Positions 1-12,172 are shown, counted from the stretch's first letter. The stretch: 64,000 bases of DNA from Nissolia schottii (GCA_003254905.1 QANU01097977.1:72407-136406), one strand, 5' to 3'. The notes: generated by a model not told the origin, from the letters alone. Translations and numbers: made by a program.

Positions 1-1051
1 GTTTGTGTTCTTGGAGGGGTCCAAACCAACTAATGTATATGATTAACTTCTACACATGCAGTGGAATACATGTACAAATATAAGAGAAATTATTGGGTGT
101 CTTTACCAAACATGGATTAAAATCGTACTTTGACTATTTGTAAAGAGACACTGTAACTAATGTTACGTAGTAAAAAAATTGAGCACTAATTATTACTTAA
201 AATTAAAATGTCATTTTACAAGTAATTATAGTACAATTTATTTGGCACTTCATGACCACCTAATAATTTCACTAACTAGAATGATGAAATAGTGTTGATA
301 ACATACTTGCATGTGGGTGATGACTACATGCATGATGTCACTTCAGTTCCAAAGAACACAAATATACACACACCCTTTTCTCTCATTTTCCAGAAGTTAA
401 AAGAGCAATAGAATAGATGATGTAAGTGTGGGATAGGGGACACCAGTGTCTGAGAAAGCCACGCACAATCAAAGCTCATATCAGTGTGAAAGGTGTGGAT
501 AACACAACAATTCTCTGGATGGATACAATCTTAGCTTGCTACAACATGTCTTTCACACTTTCGGCTCTATAAAAATCACATTGACGAGTGACCATGCTAC
601 ACACGTATATCATAAATTAGTTTATTAAATCAACCCCTATTATTATATATATAGTTTGAATTGAGGGGCTATATATATAATTGATTTATTACTATAAAAT
701 ATGGTGAGGCAGATGATAATTTCATGAAACCATTTTTTTACTTCAAAATATCGGACAATTAATTAGGGTTTTATGCAATAATTGTTGAATCCCAAATATT
801 GGTTAGAAATTGTTCTGTTGTAGGTTTATTCTATACAATAATTATTAAGAATTAAGTGAGTTTAACTCAACCCAAAAGCTAGTTCAAAGGAAATGAATGT
901 CTCACTCCTATAAATGTTATATATGTTTTTTCCTTTAAGTAAACTTTCATACACTTCCCACACGCGATGCAAGTAACTTATTAACGATTTTAAAATAAAC
1001 TTTGATATCATATCAAGAATTATCTCTATCAAAAACTTCAAATATCGGAAC

Positions 1052-1088
<37 letters not shown>

Positions 1089-1380
1089 CACTAATATATT
1101 GTAGATTATACTCTGATATATTAGGCATATCAGTTCTGTTAAAAACCAACAACATAAAAGAGTAAAATGAATTTCAAACCCATATGTTTGAAGTTGGCAC
1201 ATGTAAATATATTGTTTGTGACCCTATATAAATAGGCGACCTCTTGCATGTGCACATCACATGTCCATGTGATTATCATATCACCTTTAATTAATTTATG
1301 AAAATATTTTTCCTAATTAACAAAAAAAGTGTATGTATCGAAGTTACTTAAGATATGTGTCGTTTATTGATTTTTTCTAC
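1..1380. other. AT-rich intergenic flank
   Basis: I see no gene here. The stretch is AT-rich, with a (TA)n microsatellite at about 1059-1086. The one short reading frame on the minus strand at 862-1155 runs through that microsatellite and is not credible as a gene. Confidence 0.6.
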
Positions 1381-1429
1381 TATAGAAAGGGCACACGATA
1401 TTTGCATCATTTTCTGAGGATTAGGATCT

Positions 1430-1702
1430 GTTATGGACTAGGCCCAAGGACCCGACCTAGGATCTCATTCTGGTCCACGGATCATGGGCTCCAAGTCCAT
1501 GCCATGTGCGCAAACTCACCCCCAAGTTAAGAAACCACATTAATTCCAATCACTCAGATAAATCCCTGAATCGAAAGGAAAATCCGACAACAGCACGGCT
1601 ATAAATAGCCCCTCAAGGCCATTGTTGCATCACTCACAAATTCATCTGCTTTCATATTTTTCTGTTCCGTTCGTGAACTCTGTTACGCTGTCGGAGTCAG
1701 AA
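1430..1702 (+). mobile_element. LTR-like promoter/U5 segment of the gypsy fossil
   Basis: A GC-richer block with a TATA box (ctataaatag, about 1599-1608) is followed by a leader-like stretch and gtcggag at about 1690. This resembles the promoter and R/U5 part of a Tat-type Ty3/gypsy LTR, and it runs directly into the duplicated gypsy segment. I did not find a matching second LTR or clean TG...CA ends, so the assignment rests on layout and composition. Confidence 0.4.
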
Positions 1703-2045
1703 AAATAGTAGGATCACACACACGTGCGTGGGAAAATATTCTCACAACATCCACCATCTACACAAACGCTTAGGAAGTGGGTAATCCTAGACCCGTTGTC
1801 TATGTGATTTTGTGATGCTATTTTATATGCTTATATCTGAGAAAGTAACATAGGAGATACTATGTAGAAAATATGTTTGTATGTAGAAAATATGTTTGTT
1901 ATGATGCCTAGATGATTTGACGAGTTTTTAAGTTAGAAAAATGTGTTACAGTGATTTTTGGATCAAGTGGAAAGCCTAAATGAATTTTTAGTGAAAAGCG
2001 ATGAGAAACAGGCAAGAAGCAACGCTGTGAATGAGTTTAACGCAA

Positions 2046-2298
2046 GGTCATTTGAATGACTAAGCATGGTCATTCGAATGACCCTGCAATTTACTCATCC
2101 TGGAGCAATTTTGACAGGTCATTCGAATGACCAAGCCATGGTCATTTGAATGACCATTAAAATTTACAAACGGGGAGCAAATTTGTTAGGTCATTCGAAT
2201 GACCTAGCCCTGGTCATTCGAATGACCCCTAATTTTCACAAACAGAGAGCCAAATTTTCATGTTATTTGAATGACTAAGCTATGTCATTCGAATGACC
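2046..2298. repeat. 72-bp tandem repeat with paired 16-bp palindromes
   Basis: There are four units of about 72 bp, each containing two copies of the palindrome GGTCATTCGAATGACC or one-to-two-base variants. Copies begin near 2046, 2068, 2117, 2140, 2189, 2212, 2260 and 2283, so spacings alternate between about 22 and 49 bp. The whole array recurs 2776 bp downstream, at about 4822-5074. Confidence 0.85.
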
Positions 2299-2658
2299 AA
2301 TGAAGAACTCAAGATCTTCAGCTTTCCTACATGTTCCAACAAGCACAAAAACTCAAAAAATTGTATATAAAAGTAACTTTGGATTTATTGTACTTACAAT
2401 AGCATGCATCATGAGGACTCGGTCGTCATTACGACTTAGGACGACTATAGATAACTAGAAGTTATCACCTAATGTATTAAAAGATCATAATTGAATCTTA
2501 GCGGAAAAGTGATATTCTTAAGAAGGTTCCGACCACCAAGGGACCGGTGTACCTTAAAGAAAGTATGTAGTTATATGATTAGGGTTATCCCCTCTCTTGG
2601 CACGTCCAATGGGCAAGCCCCTCACCAGTCTAACAAGATGGATTAGTTAAAGATACAC

Positions 2659-2790
2659 GTAGGCATAGGCCTAACCACGATAAAGACAGGCATAGGCCTG
2701 ACCATGATAAAGACAAGCATAGGTCTTACCATGATAAAGACAGGCATAGGCCTGACCATGATAAAGGTAGGGATAGGCTTGACTTGATAA
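2659..2790. repeat. 27-bp tandem repeat, about five units
   Basis: The unit is ggcataggcctgaccatgat followed by aaagaca, with about five copies of varying identity. Because 27 is a multiple of three, the minus strand reads as a repeated nine-residue peptide (FIMVRPMPV type). That explains the short open frames here and is not evidence for a gene. The array is repeated at about 5435-5566. Confidence 0.8.
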
Positions 2791-4493
2791 GGGGCCCCAA
2801 AGAATAAAATGAACAAAGTTATGCATGGTCGAATCATAGTGCCGACCTACGAGTCCAACTCCTGGTCGTGTCACAGGTCTGACCCCTCGCCATCCCAGCA
2901 GTTGGATGGTTGTTCCCTATCGTTGTTCGATGAAGTATGACATCGTGCATCCGTGGTTAGCTACCACTCAGGTTAAGCGCTGCCTGGTCGACATGATACG
3001 GAAATAGAAGCAGGTTGTAGTTGTCTGGCCACATCTACAAAGGAGGAGGACATATGATAACAAGAAGGACACAGTCATAGGGCGCATAAGAGAACCCCAG
3101 ATCCCCTCATGCATAAGATATGTGATGTTTGTATGTATGAATGTATGTAGGTAAGTATGAATGTATGTACGTAATACCCCGACGATTAGGAATAGAAAGC
3201 ACGGGAACACATAAGTAGGTAAAGCAAGATTAGATTCCCCCGATCACCTAGTAATAATTTAGATAAAACTGCTTAGAACTAGCACGGATATTAATAACTA
3301 GTAGGGATTTAGTATAACTATGCCACCTAGAGACCCCCTGAGCGGCAGAATCATAATTGAGGTGTAAACAACTAGTTATACCTCGAGGATGCCCACTAAG
3401 AACAAAGCGTTCTCACCCCTACTCATTTATGGTTCTAGCGTACACACTCAGTTCATCGACGAGGCCGAGACATGGTAGGGCGACAGATGGAACGCGGCAG
3501 GACAAATTCTAGAGCAGCAGCGGGATTTCTATTGTCGCGTTAGGGCGTTCAATGTTTTGTACTATGTATGTGGTCTAGATAGGCCATTGACTTTTATATA
3601 AATTCTGTGTAATAATTATTAGTAAACACAAGTGTAATTATGTGCTGGACCTTGTGCTTATATCTATGTATATATATACCCTTCATGTTCTATTTAGGTT
3701 ATCGCCCAAGTTGCTTGAGACGCTAGCATTTGTATATATAAGTTTTCTTGATCACACATGACTCCTAGTTTATAATTGGATAAAGTAAAGGGAAAAATTT
3801 TCAAAACGGTCCATATTTTTGAGTAGGTAATAATTGCCAAGCTAAAAGTAAGGGTTTAGGGTTTAGGGAATAAAAGTAACCCCACCAATGCAGATAACAA
3901 CCCTATAAGCAGTGTTTACGACGATCGCGTAAGCGGCGAGCAAGGGTGTTACAATAGTAGCAGTGGACTACTTCACCAAATAGATAGAAGCGGAGCCACT
4001 GTCAACCGTAACATCGGTGTAGTGTAGGAATTCGTATAGAACAACATCCTCACCAGGTTTGGCATCTGTGAGACAATAGTGTCCGATAATGGCACCTAAT
4101 TCACAGACAAGACCTTCAAGACTTTCCTACAGGGGTTCCGAATCAAGCAAGGCTTTTCTTCCGTGGAGCACCCACATACTAATGGGCAGGCAGAAGCTGC
4201 TAACAAAGTCATCTTGAATAGGTTAAAGAAAAGGCTAGAGGAAGCCAAAGGATCATGGGAAAACGAATTAGAAAGTGTCCTGTGGGCCTACAGAACCACT
4301 CCACACTCCACCACCACCCATTTCCCATTCTGACTAGCCTATGGTAGCTAGGCAATGATCCCCATGGAAATAGGAGAAAATAACCTTAGGGTTCAAAGAT
4401 TCTCCTCGAAAATCAATAATCAACCAAGAGCAAAACAAAAATAGATCTCATTGAGCAAGATCGAGAAGAAGCCTGTGTTCAAGAAGAGGCCAT

Positions 4494-4494
4494 N
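4494..4494. other. Single-N contig joint
   Basis: One N breaks the first gypsy copy after ...agaggccat. The next bases restart the segment that began at about 1700. In the second copy the same agaggccat continues into unique sequence (tcgcaggc, about 7269). This is what an unmerged contig overlap looks like. Confidence 0.8.
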
Positions 4495-7269
4495 GAAAAA
4501 TAGTAGGATCACACACACGTGTGTGGGAAAATATTCTCACGACATCCACCGTCTACACAAACGCTTAGGAAGTGGGTAATCCAAGACCCACTGTCTATGT
4601 GGTTTTGTGATGCTATTTTATGTGCCTATATTTGAGAAAGTAACATAGGAGATACTATGTAGAAAATATGTTTGTTATGATGCCTGGATGATTTGACGAG
4701 TTTTTAACTTAGAAAAATGTGTTACAGTGATTGTTGGATCAAGTGGAAAGCCTAAATGAATTTTTAGTGAAAAGCGATGAGAAACAGGCAAGAAGCAACG
4801 CTGTGAATGAGTTTAACGCAAGGTCATTTGAATGACTAAGCATGGTCATTCGAATGACCCTGCAATTTACTCATCCTGGAGCAATTTTGACAGGTCATTC
4901 GAATGACCAAGCCATGGTCATTTGAATGACCATTAAAATTTACAAACGGGGAGCAAATTTGTTAGGTCATTCGAATGACCTAGCCCTGGTCATTCGAATG
5001 ACCCCTAATTTTCACAAACAGAGAGCCAAATTTTCATGTTATTTGAATGACTAAGCTATGTCATTCGAATGACCAATGAAGAACTCAAGATCTTCAGCTT
5101 TCCTACATGTTCCAACAAGCACAAAAACTCAAAAAATTGTATATAAAAGTAACTTTGGATTTATTGTACTTACAATAGCATGCATCATGAGGACTCGGTC
5201 GTCATTACGACTTAGGACGACTATAGATAACTAGAAGTTATCACCTAATGTATTAAAAGATCATAATTGAATCTTAGCGGAAAAGTGATATTCTTAAGAA
5301 GGTTCCGACCACCAAGGGACCGGTGTACCTTAAAGAAAGTATGTAGTTATATGATTAGGGTTATCCCCTCTCTTGGCACGTCCAATGGGCAAGCCCCTCA
5401 CCAGTCTAACAAGATGGATTAGTTAAAGATACACGTAGGCATAGGCCTAACCACGATAAAGACAGGCATAGGCCTGACCATGATAAAGACAAGCATAGGT
5501 CTTACCATGATAAAGACAGGCATAGGCCTGACCATGATAAAGGTAGGGATAGGCTTGACTTGATAAGGGGCCCCAAAGAATAAAATGAACAAAGTTATGC
5601 ATGGTCGAATCATAGTGCCGACCTACGAGTCCAACTCCTGGTCGTGTCACAGGTCTGACCCCTCGCCATCCCAGCAGTTGGATGGTTGTTCCCTATCGTT
5701 GTTCGATGAAGTATGACATCGTGCATCCGTGGTTAGCTACCACTCAGGTTAAGCGCTGCCTGGTCGACATGATACGGAAATAGAAGCAGGTTGTAGTTGT
5801 CTGGCCACATCTACAAAGGAGGAGGACATATGATAACAAGAAGGACGTAGTCATAGGGCGCATAAGAGAACCCCAGATCCCCTCATGCATAAGATATGTG
5901 ATGTTTGTATGTATGAATGTATGTAGGTAAGTATGAATGTATGTACGTAATACCCCGACGATTAGGAATAGAAAGCACGGGAACACATAAGTAGGTAAAG
6001 CAAGATTAGATTCCCCCGATCACCTAGTAATAATTTAGATAAAACTGCTTAGAACTAGCACGGATATTAATAACTAGTAGGGATTTAGTATAACTATGCC
6101 ACCTAGAGACCCCCTGAGCGGCAGAATCATAATTGAGGTGTAAACAACTAGTTATACCTCGAGGATGCCCACTAAGAACAAAGCGTTCTCACCCCTACTC
6201 ATTTATGGTTCTAGCGTACACACTCAGTTCATCGACGAGGCCGAGACATGGTAGGGCGACAGATGGAACGCGGCAGGACAAATTCTAGAGCAGCAGCGGG
6301 ATTTCTATTGTCGCGTTAGGGCGTTCAATGTTTTGTACTATGTATGTGGTCTAGATAGGCCATTGACTTTTATATAAATTCTGTGTAATAATTATTAGTA
6401 AACACAAGTGTAATTATGTGCTGGACCTTGTGCTTATATCTATGTATATATATACCCTTCATGTTCTATTTAGGTTATCGCCCAAGTTGCTTGAGACGCT
6501 AGCATTTGTATATATAAGTTTTCTTGATCACACATGACTCCTAGTTTATAATTGGATAAAGTAAAGGGAAAAATTTTCAAAACGGTCCATATTTTTGAGT
6601 AGGTAATAATTGCCAAGCTAAAAGTAAGGGTTTAGGGTTTAGGGAATAAAAGTAACCCCACCAATGCAGATAACAACCCTATAAGCAGTGTTTACGACGA
6701 TCGCGTAAGCGGCGAGCAAGGGTGTTACAATAGTAGCAGTGGACTACTTCACCAAATAGATAGAAGCGGAGCCACTGTCAACCGTAACATCGGTGTAGTG
6801 TAGGAATTCGTATAGAACAACATCCTCACCAGGTTTGGCATCTGTGAGACAATAGTGTCCGATAATGGCACCTAATTCACAGACAAGACCTTCAAGACTT
6901 TCCTACAGGGGTTCCGAATCAAGCAAGGCTTTTCTTCCGTGGAGCACCCACATACTAATGGGCAGGCAGAAGCTGCTAACAAAGTCATCTTGAATAGGTT
7001 AAAGAAAAGGCTAGAGGAAGCCAAAGGATCATGGGAAAACGAATTAGAAAGTGTCCTGTGGGCCTACAGAACCACTCCACACTCCACCACCACCCATTTC
7101 CCATTCTGACTAGCCTATGGTAGCTAGGCAATGATCCCCATGGAAATAGGAGAAAATAACCTTAGGGTTCAAAGATTCTCCTCGAAAATCAATAATCAAC
7201 CAAGAGCAAAACAAAAATAGATCTCATTGAGCAAGATCGAGAAGAAGCCTGTGTTCAAGAAGAGGCCAT
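4495..7269 (+). mobile_element. Ty3/gypsy (Tat-like) fossil, tandem copy 2
   Basis: This is a second copy of the 1703-4493 segment, offset by 2795 bp at the start and 2776 bp after a 19-bp length difference near 1880. It has the same integrase-core remnant (about 6731-7155) and the same minisatellites, and is likewise broken. Differences between the copies cluster in the first 260 bp or so; the remaining 2.5 kb is almost identical. It may be a true tandem duplication, but the N at the junction makes an assembly duplicate more likely. Confidence 0.75.
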
Positions 7270-7324
7270 TCGCAGGCTATGGATTACAAAAATGAAAAGA
7301 ATAATTGGTCAAATTAAAAGCTAT

Positions 7325-7578
7325 TGTTAAGATATGATTGATTCGATTAGTATATCATATATTTGATTTGAATATGATTTGATCTTGTTAATATCTTATT
7401 GATGGTAATTAAGATTAGATTGATTCCTTTATTTATTATTTAATTTTTAGCCGTTGAGTTTCCAGCTTATAAATAGACTCACCTTTTATTGTAATAGATG
7501 TACTGAGAAATACATTTTCTCTTCTTACTAAACTCTCTCTTTTTCCCCTTTCTATATTGTGTTTATGTACTCTTAACA
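7325..7578 (+). mobile_element. Solo LTR, 254 bp
   Basis: The segment begins TGTTAAGA and ends TCTTAACA, a perfect 8-bp terminal inverted repeat of the TG...CA type. Inside are a TATA box (tataaatag, about 7468-7476), a pyrimidine-rich leader, and no coding sequence. No partner LTR lies in the window, so it is best read as a solo LTR or a short TRIM-like element. The adjacent 5-mers (gctat and cctac) do not match, so any target-site duplication has decayed or been lost. Superfamily is uncertain. Confidence 0.65.
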
Positions 7579-9600
7579 CCTACCATTAACTGAACTCAAC
7601 TAAGAATGAAATTCACTTGTCACTGGACCATATGACAAAAGTAAGCATTTCAATCAAAATTGGAAGAAGAAATAATGAAGAGGCTCTCTTTTCATGTCAA
7701 AACAAAACACTCATTTTTTTCCCCATCTATTCATCTCTTTCTCTTAGCCCTGTTATATTTGATGGAGACACCCAAGTGTGCCTTACTTAAAGATCCCGCT
7801 AGAACGTGCTTTTGGAAATTAAGGTTCAAAATGTGCCAAAATCAGTATGATACGTTATGTCAAGTTGCCAATTATAATAAAGATAATAATAATAATAATA
7901 ATAATGGGAAATTGACTTATCTTGTGCTAATTTATGGTTTATATTTTGTGTGGGTGACTAATGGAGAATGCAAATGCCATGTTTTGAGAAGCCATGGGAA
8001 ACACAAGTATTGAATTAATTAAGGGCCTCTCATTTCATCATAATTCAAGGAGTTGTGTTCCACTTTGGGTGGACATTCCTTTAAGAAAAATGGTCCCCAA
8101 AATAGAAAAGATATAAAGAACAATATTGAGCAAAGGCTGTGAAAGAATGAAGAAGAGACGCATGGCAAATGAGCTAGATGATTATTACATATTTGCTATT
8201 TAGGTTTCTTTTGTTTCCTATCCCCCCCCCCCCAATTGATGAACTAATGTGCACGTGTGTCATCATGATTATAGGTACGTGGTAGACCAAATTATTCAAT
8301 CTCACAGCCACGTGCACACGCGGGACAATATTGCCAATTTGCTTAGGAATAAATGTTATGTATAATTATTTTATGTGGAACATTGTCCAATTCATGTCAT
8401 TGACCTTATTATAGTCTCATCAAATGGTATGTAGATTGTGTATGAATCAGCACAATATCCAACACTAAATAAATTCAAATAACATAACTCTTATTTAGTT
8501 GATGGTAGAATATTTTATTTCAGTTTAAATGGTAGGGTTTAGGGCTATGGTGTCCTTTTATTGCTTGGCTTGAATGAAAAGGGAGGGGGAAAATTCCATG
8601 TGCATGGTTTTGGTTAATAATAGAGGATAATATACGATTGTTACTTCTTCGAGATTCTGGAGAAGGTTTTCATACTTACAAGTTCACACAACACATGTTT
8701 GTACGTCTTTTTGGTTCAGTGATAATATTGGGATCCCAGTTTTATTTCTTGGGGGTATAAATCGTCGCTCCATATTATTTTTCTTTCTTTTTTCATGTTT
8801 CATATATAGAGTACTTTAACCGGAAAACCGGGTATTATTAATAAATGGGAATGTTTGGTTTGTAAAATCATTTTACATTTTAAAAAGTGTTTAACTTCTA
8901 TCTACTGTCTTATATAGTCAACCAATAAAATTTTATTATATTAGCATAAATAGTTGACTTACTTTCTCACTCATTCAAAAGATATACATATCAAGAAATT
9001 TGATTTAATGACAATGTAAAAAAAATTTATATTATCAATGAATAAAAATTAAACTCTTTTAAAATTATGACTATGAGAATATAACGATTCTGGTTTAATT
9101 TAAGGTTAAAAAAATTACAAGATAATTTGAATTCCTAAACAAAAATTGTCTCATTTTTTATTTTCACATTTCCCATAAAAATATTTTGGAATATGAAAAG
9201 ATAGAATTGTCCCTAAACCCTATGGAATTATGAGGACACCACCATCCGGCTTTTGACCACCTTTGGCATCTGCCTATCAATGCCATTTGTTTAAGGGTGT
9301 TTTTGAAAAACATATTGTACTTTTATAAATGTACTTGAGAATTCAATTTGCAATCTGACACATTCAAAGATCATTCCTCTTAAAAAAGCTATTTTTAGAA
9401 ATAACATTTCAAGAAAAAAACACTTTCGCAAATATATCTTATGGTCGTGTTAGCTTTTCCCTTATATTGTGCGGTTTTAAGAAATGGAAAAATATGACAA
9501 GTATTTTAATGACACTTATTAAGAAATCAATAATAAAAATGGAAAAGTTTTTAATGTATCATATGTATTAAAATATTAATTTATATTTTGGAAAAAGATT
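7579..9600. other. AT-rich intergenic sequence
   Basis: No gene is recognised. There is an (AAT)n microsatellite at about 7882-7905, a poly-C run of about 13 at 8221, and two ACGTG cores near 8255 and 8310. An open frame at 7660-8013 spans the microsatellite and has no recognisable domain. Confidence 0.5.
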
Positions 9601-9608
9601 CTCTTCAC

Positions 9609-10125
9609 AAATAATTTTTTTATTCATCCTTCACAAATAATTATACATATTGAAACATTTTAACAAAATAAAAAAAATATGACTAATAATAATATAAAAT
9701 AGTAATGCCCAATTATGATAATTATATAAAAATTATTCTATTGACATAATACGCTATTAATTAATAATTTATAAAAAGAAAAACTAAAAATTATGTATTT
9801 TTTAAAAATTGATTTTAAAAGATTAATATATTTATATAATAAAATAAAAAAAATTATCCTCTTATCAAAGGAAATTGCAATAAAAGAATAAAATTAGATT
9901 TTTTTTAGTAATCCTAGCAAAAGAAATCTTAAAATATTTAATATGTATTAATATTTTAAAATCAATTGTTAAAAATATACTTAACTTTTTATTTTGAAAT
10001 TATCATAAATTGTTAATTAATAATGCATCTATATTTTAATATTATTATTAGTCATATTTTTTTTATTTTGTTAAAAAGTTTTAATCTATATATCTATTTG
10101 TAAATGATGAATAAAAAATTTTATT
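9609..10125. repeat. Long imperfect inverted repeat (MITE-like hairpin)
   Basis: The left arm (about 9609-9830) and right arm (about 9935-10125) are reverse complements over roughly 200 bp. The best block is the 19-base run aacaaaataaaaaaaatat followed by gactaataataatat, which is mirrored at about 10040-10075. A loop of about 100 bp separates them. The fold is that of a MITE or a foldback element. No coding sequence and no clear target-site duplication were found. Confidence 0.65.
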
Positions 10126-10632
10126 TTAAAAGGTATTTTTGTCAAAAATATAAATATAGACTAAATTGTAGTTTATTTTTAAAATGGAGGGGAGGATTAT
10201 TTATATGTTTTCAAAATGATGGGAGGGTCAAACCTCATTAAATGTAATTTTTTTGAAGTATAAAAAATAATAATGAGAGGGGTGTAATTATAAAAGTATC
10301 TCTTAAGAGAGAGATGTATTTTATTCTTAATTTAAAGTATTTACATTTCTGATTTCTCCTGTTTGAGAGCGTAAAGTAGATAAAAGAAAAGAAAATGAAG
10401 GATTCACAATACATTTTTACTGTTTTTTTTGTATGCTAAAATTTAGTAAAGCCGGATTTGAACCATTTTTACTGTTTCTTAAAATAACTAATTGTTTTAG
10501 TAGTTAATATAGGAAGTACACTAAGTACAGTCAGCTTATTGACGCAAGGCTATAAATATTCGTGTCAACAAGGATGAAATTCAACTTAATTTAAAGGATT
10601 CACTTTCTATGCTTCTTTTTTTTTTTTTTTTT

Positions 10633-10900
10633 NNNNNNNNNNNNNNNNNNNNNNNNNNNNNNNNNNNNNNNNNNNNNNNNNNNNNNNNNNNNNNNNNNNN
10701 NNNNNNNNNNNNNNNNNNNNNNNNNNNNNNNNNNNNNNNNNNNNNNNNNNNNNNNNNNNNNNNNNNNNNNNNNNNNNNNNNNNNNNNNNNNNNNNNNNNN
10801 NNNNNNNNNNNNNNNNNNNNNNNNNNNNNNNNNNNNNNNNNNNNNNNNNNNNNNNNNNNNNNNNNNNNNNNNNNNNNNNNNNNNNNNNNNNNNNNNNNNN
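10633..10900. other. Assembly gap (268 N)
   Basis: A run of Ns preceded by a poly-T tract. Open frames that cross it are artefacts. Confidence 0.99.
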
Positions 10901-11018
10901 TAACAATGTGTCTAGTAGCACAACAAACACAAAAATTATTTATCTAACAACATCAATCTCATTTTTGCGTTGAGCATTCGATACATAACAAACAAACAAA
11001 AACAATCTCTTACAAATA

Positions 11019-11296
11019 TATTTTCTCAGTCCACTTTTTGTTATTATTTTTCAAACAAAAACTTATCCAAGATTAATTGTCATTTGATTAAATTAAGAAA
11101 ACATTCAATGTATATTTTTACACTTATATCCTTATTATCTCTCATACTTCTCATAACACTTAATAACTATAACACTTACTACTCAATGTTAATTTTGTCT
11201 ATATACTATATTTTCTCTATCTTAGTGTTAATTAAATAATTTTTTAAATTATGTATTTTTGTCAAAAATGACAACAAAAAATAGACAGAGGGAGTA
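11019..11296. mobile_element. Stowaway-like MITE
   Basis: The right end reads agacagagggagta, the classic plant Stowaway (Tc1/mariner-type) terminus. The left end (tattttctcagtccac) matches its reverse complement imperfectly, and the match continues inward (ctttttgttatta versus attttttgttgtca). A TA dinucleotide lies at each end. A diverged sister copy lies at 57823-58107. The 89-residue open frame within it is not a gene. Confidence 0.7.
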
Positions 11297-11732
11297 CCTT
11301 AATCCTCATTAATAATTCACTAACAAAAATAAAAATTTATCTTCGTCAAAACTAGGAATGACCATTAATAGATGCATGTTGTTCAAGTTGACTCACACGC
11401 TTAAGATGAACCAAAATAAGAAGAAAATGAGAAAATGGTTAACTACTAACTTGATCCCTAAAAATTGAGTTAACAGCTAACTTGGTTTCTTAAAAAAAAA
11501 TGTCAACTTAATTTTTGTATTTTTTTTTATTGCCCACGTTAATCCCTCTGTCCATTTACTCCATGGCGGAGGATGACATGACATTTGATTCTAACTTATT
11601 CTCTCTTATTTCTCCTAGTCATTCACCCTAAAACACAAAACAACTCCATTTTGAGCACAAAGACCTAATTGAGTAACGTGAATTTTTTCAAGGACCAACT
11701 TAGAGTTGCTATTGAGAAAAGGGAGAAGATAG

Positions 11733-12172
11733 TAGGGTGAACATGGGTTGGATCTGACCCGCCACCCGCCAATCCGACCCAACCCGACCCGCCTTGGGTC
11801 GAGTTGAGTCGGGTCGGCGGGTCGGATCCAATGGATCCGCCATGTTATATGGGTCGAGTCTCGGGTCCCTACTTCTCGACCCACCTCGACCCACCGACCT
11901 GCCGATATATATTACTTTTAATTTTTAAAATATGGTTATTTTAAATTAAAAAAATAGATTTTTTAATTTAAAAAATAGGTGTAAAAATAATAATTTTTTC
12001 TATTAAAAAATGGATTTTTTTGAAAAAAAATGATTTTTTTTTTAAAAAATGAGGGCGGGTCACCTGCCGACCCGCCTAACCCAACCCGACCCGACCCGAC
12101 CCAGGGCGGGTAGCGGGTCTAGCAGGTACCGGTAATTTTTTTTTATCCGATCCGACCCATGTTCACCCCTAA
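11733..12172. mobile_element. GACCC-rich hAT-like non-autonomous element
   Basis: The ends are inverted repeats: TAGGGTGAACATGGGT on the left and ACCCATGTTCACCCCTA on the right. The flanking 8-mers gaagatag and aaagatag match at seven of eight bases, which fits the 8-bp target duplication of the hAT superfamily. The interior has GC-rich arrays of CGACCC/GGGTCG near both ends around an AT-rich core. It encodes no transposase. Confidence 0.6.

Larger units (their letters stand above)
1703..4493 (+). mobile_element. Ty3/gypsy (Tat-like) fossil, tandem copy 1
   Basis: This is a degenerate Ty3/gypsy retrotransposon segment. From about 3955 to 4380 it shows an integrase-core remnant with VDYFTK, SDNG and HPHTNGQAEA motifs, which are typical of the plant Tat/Ogre lineage. 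The upstream part is non-coding and holds a 72-bp and a 27-bp tandem repeat. The element is clearly broken, with several breaks in the integrase part alone. The same segment follows again after the single N at 4494. It is an old copy; no gag, protease or reverse transcriptase could be recognised. Confidence 0.75.

Noticed and set aside
2643-2874. Minus-strand frames with repeated FIMVRPMPV-type peptide (also at 5419-5650)
   Set aside because: They are translations of a 27-bp tandem repeat inside the gypsy fossil, with no start context or homology.
7660-8013. 117-residue frame with several Cys and a poly-Asn run
   Set aside because: It spans an AAT microsatellite, has no recognised domain, and its hydrophobic stretch is not a convincing signal peptide.
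10607-10947. Frames across the N gap
   Set aside because: Most of the sequence is N.
10970-11239. 89-residue hydrophobic frame
   Set aside because: It lies within the Stowaway-like MITE and has a decayed sister copy at 57.8 kb.
11615-11894. Minus-strand frames rich in Arg/Pro/Gly
   Set aside because: They come from the GACCC repeats of the hAT-like element.
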